A DNA stretch of 20,018 bases, taken from contig JAUCBJ010004975.1 in NCBI GenBank assembly GCA_032718475.1, forward strand, positions 1-20,018, read 5' to 3'. The DNA comes from Nemertoderma westbladi (Eukaryota > Xenacoelomorpha > Nemertodermatida > Nemertodermatidae). Below, one piece after another: positions 8,106 to 15,196 of the stretch (position 1 is its first letter; every line of letters starts with the position of its first letter). The notes under the pieces are model-generated. The model did no database searches, was not told the DNA's origin, and saw nothing but the letters and a program-made list of their open reading frames with translations. A program made the position numbers and the translations under genes.

Positions 8106-9494
8106 TTAACCCGCTCCCCTACTCCCAACTGCGGCTGCCGCCACCAGCGCGGCTCCCTTCCCGCTCCCATCATCCGACAACTTGAGTCGGACCCGGAACT
8201 GGGGGGTCAGCTCCTCCATGGTCGTTGCCATGGTATCCGCGAAGGTGGGATGCATCCGGTATACCGCGCCGTCCATACCGACCACAACGCGTCGTCGGTT
8301 CACCTTGGTAACGAGAGACGCGAGCGCGGCCGCGCACAGCTTAGCGGCGCGGTCTGCGACGACCCGACAGACACGCTGGACGAGTCGCAACTCGGCCCCC
8401 GAGGGGTTGCCGACCCCGAACTCGGCTCGCAGCAACTCGCGAGTCGCCCGGAGGTCCCTGCTCGAATCCCCGCAGACGATCCCGTTGTGAACCGCCGAGA
8501 AGCAGCCGCTCGTAGCGAAGGGCTTCCCATCGACGCCGCGACACAACGCCCCTAAATCTACGAACCTCAACAACAACAACCTCGAGATCTCCCCCAGGTA
8601 CATCCCGCTGACCATCTTCTCGAAGATCTGAGCCCCGGGGTTCACTGAGGTTCGATCCACAGTGCGATCCACCACCGTACGGATCCCGTTGAGGGATCCA
8701 GTGGTCCCCAGACCGCCCCACTCCACGTTGACCACCATATCCCCACCGCGTTCCCAACCCCCGATGTTCTCGCTTCGCTCCAGATACGCGGCGTTCGTCC
8801 CGGTCCCAACGATACAACCGATCGCCGTTTCCGGTTCCAGGAACGCCGACGTCGCAATCATACCGACCGTGTCGTTAATCAACGCGACTATGTTGACGTT
8901 GACGTCTCCTCTCCTCTCCAAGGCCTCCTCTAATAGTTTAACAACGTCTTCGCCCTCCACCCCGGGCACAGAGAACCCCTTTGTCCATCGAACTAACCTT
9001 CCTGAGTTGATAGCAGACTGGCGGCACCCGAAAGAGAATGTAAACCCCAACGGGATATCCTTCCCGACTACTTGAATCTCGTTAACGAACTCCGCAATGC
9101 ATTGAGCGAGGTAGTCGAATAGATCCTCGGCTCGCTCGGCTCGCATTACCGCTTCCGGCATCCGGTACTTCCGGCAGTTTACCTTCATGGCGTCGTCTCC
9201 GATGTTTATGTGGATGACCCGGAAGTTTGTCCCTCCGAGGTCGAGGGCCAGGAAGTCCCCGCGTTCTGTCCCGTCCGGTAAACGACTCACATACGTCGGC
9301 AACATCAGCAGGTCCGACTGTACGCCGACGTCATCCCGTCTCAGCCCGGAGTCGATGTGGATCCGCATCGCTTGCATCACCGACAACAGCGACTCGCGAG
9401 TCAACTCGAACTCGTTAATCAACTGTTCCGTTTGTTTTAAAACTTCCCGTCTTCGGGAAATCAAAGAGGAAATGTAGGAGAGAGCGGCCAACAT
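8106..9494 (-). CDS. HK: hexokinase, single-domain, intronless
   Basis: An intact 462-residue ORF that phosphorylates glucose or another hexose with ATP, the first step of glycolysis, in the cytosol. Length matches one-domain hexokinases and glucokinase (about 450-470 residues). Motifs appear in family order: phosphate-binding DLGGTNFRV at 85-93; sugar-binding LGFTFSFGC...RWTKGF at 149-174 (Thr171, Lys172); LINDTVG at 205-211 with the catalytic Asp208; VGTGTNAAYLE at 229-239 (Asn234); NVEWGGLG at 256-263 (Glu258); GAQIFEKMVSGMYLGEI at 287-303 (Glu292); adenosine-site DDGSGKGAALV at 441-451. All expected catalytic residues are present. One signature position usually Pro (FSFPC) is Gly156. The start codon has A at -3, and the N-terminal helix fits the family. 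The gene is strikingly GC- and CpG-rich against AT-rich flanks and has no intron. No poly-A trace of retroposition is seen. Isozyme type cannot be told. Confidence 0.95.
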   Translation of the reverse strand: MLAALSYISSLISRRREVLKQTEQLINEFELTRESLLSVMQAMRIHIDSGLRRDDVGVQSDLLMLPTYVSRLPDGTERGDFLALDLGGTNFRVIHINIGDDAMKVNCRKYRMPEAVMRAERAEDLFDYLAQCIAEFVNEIQVVGKDIPLGFTFSFGCRQSAINSGRLVRWTKGFSVPGVEGEDVVKLLEEALERRGDVNVNIVALINDTVGMIATSAFLEPETAIGCIVGTGTNAAYLERSENIGGWERGGDMVVNVEWGGLGTTGSLNGIRTVVDRTVDRTSVNPGAQIFEKMVSGMYLGEISRLLLLRFVDLGALCRGVDGKPFATSGCFSAVHNGIVCGDSSRDLRATRELLRAEFGVGNPSGAELRLVQRVCRVVADRAAKLCAAALASLVTKVNRRRVVVGMDGAVYRMHPTFADTMATTMEELTPQFRVRLKLSDDGSGKGAALVAAAAVGSRGAG

Positions 9495-9956
9495 TGTGGG
9501 TTCGAGTGAGAAATCGCCAGGTAGTCCGGAAATTCCCGGTTCCCCAAATTACTTTATTTACTCCCACCTGCCCACTGGCTGCTGTTATATTTACAGTTTA
9601 ATGTATTAACTATTTTTGTTTGAAAGTTATAAATAAGTAAGATAATGATGATTCCACTCCCACTAAATTAGATACTTTATTTACTTGGACATTGGACATT
9701 GATTGCACGAATGATGGATAAAGTACAACTACAATAATAATAAGAGGGGGTAAAGGTACATAGGTACTTAAGACTACAGACACATAAAGCGATCGGCTCC
9801 ATTGGGAATTGTCGCCTTTGTTACATAATGATATTTACCTTTTACCTACGCTCTGACGCTCTAGTTTCTGACTTTGAAATCAAACAGTGGATGCCGTCCG
9901 TTATCATTGGTAAACAATCGCAGCAAAATAGATCGAGAAAAATAGATCAGAGCATC
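9495..9956. other. hexokinase upstream region
   Basis: About 50 moderately GC-rich bases next to the hexokinase start may be its 5' untranslated region. Beyond that the DNA is AT-rich. I see no clear TATA box or other defined promoter element on the minus strand and no other gene. Confidence 0.4.
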
Positions 9957-10290
9957 TTGCACCTGCACCAGCACCCTGGCACCACAACCAACACTTGTAC
10001 CACAACCAACACCTGCACGACAACCAGCACCTGTACCACAACCAACCTGCAGCAACACCCTGGCACCACAACCAACACCTGCACCAGCACCCTGGCACCA
10101 CAACCAACACTTGATCCAACACCTGTACCACCTGACCACAACCAACAGCAACACCTGCACCTGAACCCACACCTGCACCACAACCAACACCTGCACCTAA
10201 ACCCACACCTGTACCACAACCAACACCTGCACCACCAACACCAGCACCACAACAAACACCTGCACCGAAACCAACACCTGCACCTAAACA
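9957..10290. repeat. C/A-rich ~18-bp minisatellite
   Basis: Imperfect tandem repeat built on ACCACAACCAACACCTGC-like units with 12- to 18-bp variants. Two stretches read in plus frames as proline-rich peptides: APQPTLVPQPTPARQPAPV upstream, and from about 10136 a frame with PAPEPTPAPQPTPAPKPTPV that runs past the repeat to a stop near 10365. The two frames are one base out of step near 10131, where the second meets a TGA. This could be a decayed coding repeat or simply a C/A-rich array. No start codon or splice site is convincing. Confidence 0.8.
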
Positions 10291-11568
10291 CGCACCCTGT
10301 GCACAGGGCAGGGCAATGCAGGGTGCACTGTGCACGCCCTCACCACATTCCTCGACAACATTGTAGAATCAGTAGAGCTCATGAACATTCACTGGATCGG
10401 TAACGGTAAAGTAATTTCTGATATTCAGAAACTAAGATTCAGGCGATAGGCCCCTGTCTGCCTGTCAGCCTGTCCTTAATTAAGATATGACTTTGTTTAT
10501 GTGTAAACCTACAGTCAGACAGTGTGTCTGTCTACAACGTCTGAACCTACGCACACAATCGATCAGATTGAGAACAGAAAAAATAATTTGGCAATGTCTG
10601 AATGTTGCGACTCAGTAACCTGTACCAGACAAATAGGTAATGAAGGAAGGCCTACGTCCTGACGTCTGGCACAGACAATGTTTGGCACTCAATGATGAAA
10701 CTTTGAAAATAAACAAATTAAACAACAGCCCATCAGACAGTTAGTATCGTTGCTATGCAACCGTATGTGATCCATCCAAATAAACTAAATATTGGCTCAA
10801 CTGATGCCTGATCTTCTCGCCCCATCTCGGCGAATTAATATCTCGTCGCGATTTTAAATTATCAATTAAGAGAAAGGAGCAAATATTAATGTGGGACATT
10901 ACACGAACCAAAACAATAACCAAAACTGAAAGTCCATATAACTGATATATTATACAGATATGAATTATGATTGCCCCGAAAGTCCCCCCCCCCCCCCCCC
11001 GTTCTTAATAATTATATATGATATGTAATTAATTAACCTACTGCTATAGTTAGATGAGTTCCAAAAAACATTATTATTAACTATTTATTATTGGCTACTA
11101 GTTTAAATGCTGTCACCCCAAACAATTATTAGGTGCAAAATTAAATAAAGTATTCTCAGAAAAAATATTACACTTGTTGTCCTTGTATTTCCCTTAAATA
11201 AGCCCGTCCACCAGCCCCCTCCTCCCTCACGGAAATCCCAACGAATGACGTACCCACGCACTCATCACGTGCACACTGTGTTGTACAACCAGAGTTGAAT
11301 TTCTATTTATAGATCTTTGCGCCGCCATATGGTGCAGCTAGACGTTGGTTCTACCATACAACCACGCATTGCATATAAATATCCCTGAGGAAACAATGTT
11401 ATCCGTTGTCAACAGCCTGTTGTTACCAGGTTTACATTAACTCCTTGTTTGTTCGCTACTATAGGTCAAATACAAAGAGAGAGTCGAGAGGAGAGAGGTG
11501 TCCGGGGGACGTCCGGGGTGTCCGGGCCCCCTTTACCTAAGTAGTCGTAAGTAGTAGCCATAAGTAGT
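10291..11568. other. no gene recognised
   Basis: Contains a small GTGCAC-rich inverted repeat (GCACCCTG 10292-10299, CAGGGTGC 10319-10326), a TCTG-rich zone near 10450-10680 with a perfect hairpin CAGACA/TGTCTG at 10516-10530, and a C17 run (10984-11000). Near 11460-11520 there are GAGAG-rich and GTCCGGGG-rich stretches. A TATAAAT at 11374-11380 is noted but not supported as a promoter. No exon could be identified. Confidence 0.45.
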
Positions 11569-11911
11569 AATCATTTCCAAACATATCCATCATTTCCGAA
11601 CCTTTTCCATCGTTTCCGAACATATTCCATCGTTTCCGAACCTATTCCATCGTTTCCGAACATATTCCATTACATCGTTTCCGAACATATTCCATCGTTT
11701 CCGAACATATTCCATTACCTCGTTTCCGAACATATTCCATTACATCGTTTCCGAACATATTCCATCGTTTCCGAACCTATTCCATTACATCGTTTCCGAA
11801 CATATTCCATCGTTTCCGAACCTATTCCATCGTTTCCGAACCTATTCCATCGTTTCTGAACCTATTCCATCGTTTCCGAACATATTCCACCGTTTCCGAA
11901 CATATTCCACC
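11569..11911. repeat. 20-bp minisatellite with 25-bp variants, about 16 copies
   Basis: Tandem units of CCATCGTTTCCGAACATATT, with CCTATT as a common variant. In four places the joint is CCATTACATCG or CCATTACCTCG, which adds five bases and gives 25-bp units. The outermost unit at the left (CATTTCCAAACATATC) is the most diverged. Confidence 0.92.
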
Positions 11912-12118
11912 GCAAATGTCGAATGTGCGCACTTGTCTATAATGAAGCTCTTCATCATAAGTCATTTTTTAATCAAAGTACTTTCAGTTTTCGTGAAAGT
12001 CTTTGTGGCTTTTTTATTATATAACTCACGACGTTCGTTTGTGTAAAAGACCACACGAATCATGTTACCGACAATAGTACCGTATCTGTTCCGGGAGTGA
12101 GATACGTTAACCATAGCA

Positions 12119-12198
12119 ACCATGTCCCAAAAGTAAATCACGTTAACCATCATATCCCAAAAGTAAATCACGATAACCATATCCCAAAAGTAAATCTA
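12119..12198. repeat. 27-30-bp tandem triplication
   Basis: Three successive copies of ACCAT(...)ATCCCAAAAGTAAATC at 12119, 12146 and 12176, differing by a three-base insertion and a few substitutions. Confidence 0.8.
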
Positions 12199-12502
12199 CA
12201 ATGATACTGTATAACATAGATATGTAAGATTATATAAAAACCAAAAAAATAATGTTATTGCGAATTTTTTTTAACTGTGTTTTTCGCGTCGGCTGGTTTG
12301 AGGGAGTTGGTGTGTTTGTGATTGGGCGTAATTTCTGCGTTTCCGATTGGGCGTAGTTTCTAGTTTTATATATTTACATTATGTTGATCAAAGATTGGTA
12401 TATGTGTGCAGGTTTTGGTGTTCTCGTATTATTTAATATAAACGATATAAAATATTAATAAATAGAAACGTAATTCATCCTAATTTTCGAATTTTTTCAC
12501 AG
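12199..12502. other. presumed intron upstream of the FARS2-like exon
   Basis: AT-rich, with a direct repeat of GATTGGGCGTARTTTCT at 12320-12336 and 12345-12361. It ends in a T-rich tract and CAG that form the acceptor of the next exon. No other exon is seen. Confidence 0.45.
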
Positions 12503-12591
12503 GCGATGTTTATCGGCGAGATGAAATAGACTCAACTCATTATCCAATATTCCACCAGATGGAGGGAGTTAGGGTCTTTACGAAACAAGAA
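12503..12591 (+). CDS. FARS2: internal exon of mitochondrial phenylalanyl-tRNA synthetase
   Basis: An 89-bp exon preceded by a T-rich tract and CAG (AG at 12501-12502) and followed by a strong donor, GTAAGT, at 12592. It enters with two bases completing a Gly codon and then reads [20 protein letters not shown] followed by GVRVFTKQE. This is class II synthetase motif 2 of the PheRS alpha type, with the paired YRRD and FHQ.EG signatures. The THYPIFHQ wording matches the single-chain mitochondrial enzyme better than the cytosolic alpha subunit. The enzyme charges mitochondrial tRNA-Phe in the matrix. The 29 full codons contain no stop. Neither neighbouring exons nor the rest of the catalytic core were found in the window, so either introns are long or this is a stray exon copy. 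Confidence 0.82.
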
Positions 12592-12847
12592 GTAAGTTCA
12601 TAATCAATTAATTAATGTTGACAATTAAAAACATCATATTTGTGAAATATGAAATTATGAATATTTGTGAAAACAGTACGTAGGCCTACACTTATTAAAT
12701 CGATCATTGAAATTATATTTTTAATACATCCTAAGTAACAGAACTTGAACATTGCGTTTCGAATGAGACTAAAATTATTGAGGGAGTAGGAGTATGAGTA
12801 GGAGCTTTAGTTGCATATACAAACCTTCAGGGAAAAAAATTAAAATT
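12592..12847. other. presumed FARS2 intron start
   Basis: AT-rich sequence after the GTAAGT donor. No further coding segment is visible before the 29-bp array. Confidence 0.4.
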
Positions 12848-13047
12848 AAAGCAACTCAATTGGTTCTTATTTTATTAAAGCAACTCTATTGGTTCTTATT
12901 TTATTAAAGCAACTCTATTGGTTTTTATTTTATTAAAGCAATTCTATTGGATCTTATTTTATAAAAGCAACTCTATTGGTTCTTATTTTATTAAAGCAAC
13001 TCTATTGGTTCCTATTTTATTAAAGCAACTCTATTGGTTCTTATTTT
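12848..13047. repeat. 29-bp tandem array, seven copies, each with ATTGG
   Basis: Units start AAAGCAACTCTATTGGTTCT at 12848, 12877, 12906, 12935, 12964, 12993 and 13022, an exact 29-bp period. The last copy degenerates at its 3' end. Each copy carries ATTGG, the reverse complement of a CCAAT box. Stop codons occur between copies in most frames, and the 67-codon ORF across it is a repeat shadow. Confidence 0.93.
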
Positions 13048-13343
13048 CCCTTGGGAGAAAGTGTTTATTTCTCTCTCGAATTTATGGTATTTGTCTACTG
13101 TATATTCGTTCTAAAAACTAACAATTGAAGAATAAAGCTAGCTTTGTTTTCCTTTTATGACCATTTTATGTATATTTATAAATTTCATTGCGTAAAGCTT
13201 AGCAAATTCGGCAATGACGTTCTGGTGGGATCGAAATAGGATCTCCAGGATGGAACCTAACACTCTAACCATAGCGGATAACGGCTCGGATAATTTGCTG
13301 TACTACATGCATGTACCAATTTTGGTTCCATTTCATCAAGATT
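13048..13343. other. spacer with one tRNA-like stretch
   Basis: AT-rich sequence with an AATAAA at about 13131 that I cannot tie to a gene, followed by the tRNA-like segment listed separately. Confidence 0.4.
13225..13290 (-). tRNA. degenerate tRNA-like sequence, likely SINE or pseudogene
   Basis: On the minus strand the segment reads ...ATGGTTAGAGTGTTAGG... and then TTTCGATCCC, a plausible Pol III B box placed roughly where it should be after a weak A-box-like GGTTAGAG. The D stem does not pair well and the anticodon stem has mismatches. It is therefore more likely a tRNA-derived SINE remnant or a pseudogene than a functional tRNA. Confidence 0.3.
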
Positions 13344-13386
13344 GACCGACTGTGTAGCATGCCGATCCTAGTAGTAGACCGACTGT
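13344..13386 (+). mobile_element. 23-bp LINE 3' tail with 10-bp target-site duplication
   Basis: The bases 13354-13376 consist of GTA followed by GCATGCCGATCCTAGTAGTA, the same tail that ends the LINE at 6358 apart from one base. They are flanked by the same ten bases, GACCGACTGT, at 13344-13353 and 13377-13386. This is the signature of target-primed reverse transcription that copied only the extreme 3' end of the element. Confidence 0.7.
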
Positions 13387-13963
13387 CGGACCACTATATA
13401 ATAATATACCACGACGCGAAGGCTCACCTAAACTTCGTGGCTAGCCGCCGCATGTTAAACACGTAGTGTTACTGTATCCATTGGTGACAGTATGGCCTGT
13501 ACTCGGTAGCATAGAATACATCCATAACACATCTTGCCAAAATCTCATTATTCTGGCTCGTTTTGTATATTATGTTCTTGAAGGGAGTGATATTATCTCA
13601 AGTAGTCTGTCTATCCACCCATGTGGACAATATCAAACACAACTGCATGTAGGAGGTTCATTTTACAGAGATCTTAGAGAGTAACTATGTTTTAGGACTA
13701 GGCTATGTAGTTGCGGGTTGTCTACTGTAGTTTACTACCAGTAACCAAATATACCACATATATAATATATGTGAAGAATACTGAAAGTAATCTACAGTAG
13801 AAGACTATTCTAACCAAAACAATAAGCGAGAGTCAAGAACATAGGTTACAGTTTGTCATATTTGTTGTTGTCGATAGTGGTTGTCGGTTGTCGGCGTAGC
13901 GTTTACACCCATAATAGTTATCGTTATTATGTTTGAAACTGACATTCGAGCTAAATTATTAAA
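13387..13963. other. upstream region of the sulfotransferase gene
   Basis: No recognisable gene; a 72-codon frame at 13466-13684 has no familiar motif. There is a near-perfect palindrome, CACATATATAATATATGTG, at 13755-13773, about 190 bases before the sulfotransferase start. A GTTGT-rich zone lies near 13861-13895. Either could be promoter-related, but nothing decides it. Confidence 0.4.
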
Positions 13964-15196
13964 ATGAATCTATCAAAATGGTGGATAAACTTCCTTTGTG
14001 CGCTGGTTTTATTATCAACAATATCAACCATTTGGTATTCCTCAAAAAACGAAGTATGGATATCGAATTCCGAACCTTCTAGAATCGGAGAAGTTAATTA
14101 TTCGTTCCATATTGACCCAACTGAAACTCCTGATACAACTCCTTCAAACAACCGATCCACGTCAATTTACTTCTTGAAACAACACAAATGCGGCAGCGAA
14201 ACCGTCAGTACAGTTCTATCGTGGTTCGCTCTTCATAACAATTTGAGAATCGGCGTGCCATGGCCGGGGGAACTACATTTTTCGATCTGGACTAATCCTT
14301 TTGTGCCTCAACTTTTGATGAACTACGATTCAACAACATCCCCTAGCAACAATGTAGACGTAATCTACCTTCACACTGTATACAACGCAACGACCGTAGA
14401 ATTGTTAATGGAACCGGGATACAAACGGGTGTCTATAGTAAGAGAACCGACCCGCCAATTGGAATCATTAATCGGAGTTTTCTGCGTTCCATTCTTTCCT
14501 CCGTGTCCGGACATTAAGAGCCGCGGCGAAGATCCTTTACAACATTATATCGCGAATCCTGACGAATACTTTATTAAGGGAAATACAGAATTCCCGCTCA
14601 GGGACACCATGATGTTGGAATTTGGTTTTCAGTTTAGTAAAAATGCAACTAAAGGTGCAATTAATTCGGCCATTGACTATATAGATAAGGAATTCGACTT
14701 AGTAATGGTAGTCGAAAGGTTCGATGAATCGATGATTTTACTAAAGAAGTTGATGGGTTGGACCTTAGATGATATCATTTATATGCGGATTAACGGTAGA
14801 GACAAGAACGCGGTCCATCCTTTATCTACAACTCAAAAGGAGAAACTCAAGGCGATCAACAAGGCTGACACCATGCTTTACGATTACTTTAACAGAAAAC
14901 TCGACAACCTCATAAAGGTCTACGGTGTGGAAGAAATGAATGCTGATGTATCAGAGTTTCAGAAACTTCGATATGAATTCGCGAGTGTTTGCCAACAGGA
15001 AAAATTGAACGGGTTTAGACCGACTGATATCTACGACAGGTGTAAGGTACTCCGGACAACGAACCCTCCCATAGTTGAATTGATACAGCACGGTAAATTA
15101 CCATATGGTTCAGCAAATTATATTCCTAGTAAAGTGACAACAAAGTCTGTACCTTCGAACGGACGTAGAAGACATAGGCCTGTAGTGGACATATAA
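13964..15196 (+). CDS. GAL3ST: galactose-3-O-sulfotransferase family protein, intronless
   Basis: An intact 410-residue type II membrane protein. By family it transfers sulfate from PAPS to the 3-OH of galactose on glycolipids or glycans in the Golgi lumen. A short cytoplasmic tail (MNLSKWW) is followed by one membrane segment at about 8-25 and a stem to about 65. The PAPS 5'-phosphosulfate loop is FLKQHKCGSET (70-80), and the 3'-phosphate motif is RVSIVREPTRQLES (155-168). The downstream FELV-type segment EFDLVMVVERFDES (243-256) also fits the family. N-glycosylation sequons occur at Asn45, 63, 141 and 227. Length fits Gal3ST enzymes, and the closest subtype is probably galactosylceramide sulfotransferase. 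The ATG has A at -3. The last 11 residues (GRRRHRPVVDI, from 400) and the stop are encoded by the first unit of the 38-bp minisatellite, so the original C-terminus may have been altered. No intron or AATAAA is seen. Confidence 0.92.
   Translation: MNLSKWWINFLCALVLLSTISTIWYSSKNEVWISNSEPSRIGEVNYSFHIDPTETPDTTPSNNRSTSIYFLKQHKCGSETVSTVLSWFALHNNLRIGVPWPGELHFSIWTNPFVPQLLMNYDSTTSPSNNVDVIYLHTVYNATTVELLMEPGYKRVSIVREPTRQLESLIGVFCVPFFPPCPDIKSRGEDPLQHYIANPDEYFIKGNTEFPLRDTMMLEFGFQFSKNATKGAINSAIDYIDKEFDLVMVVERFDESMILLKKLMGWTLDDIIYMRINGRDKNAVHPLSTTQKEKLKAINKADTMLYDYFNRKLDNLIKVYGVEEMNADVSEFQKLRYEFASVCQQEKLNGFRPTDIYDRCKVLRTTNPPIVELIQHGKLPYGSANYIPSKVTTKSVPSNGRRRHRPVVDI

Noticed and set aside
8182-9477. Several overlapping ORFs on both strands within the hexokinase gene
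   Set aside because: They are shadows of the GC-rich hexokinase frame, which has all the family motifs and explains the region.
11374-11380. TATAAAT as a core promoter
   Set aside because: No gene start can be linked to it, and TATA-like words are frequent in this AT-rich DNA.
13466-13684. 72-codon plus-strand ORF upstream of the sulfotransferase
   Set aside because: It has no recognisable motif, signal or conservation cue. An ORF of this length is expected by chance.
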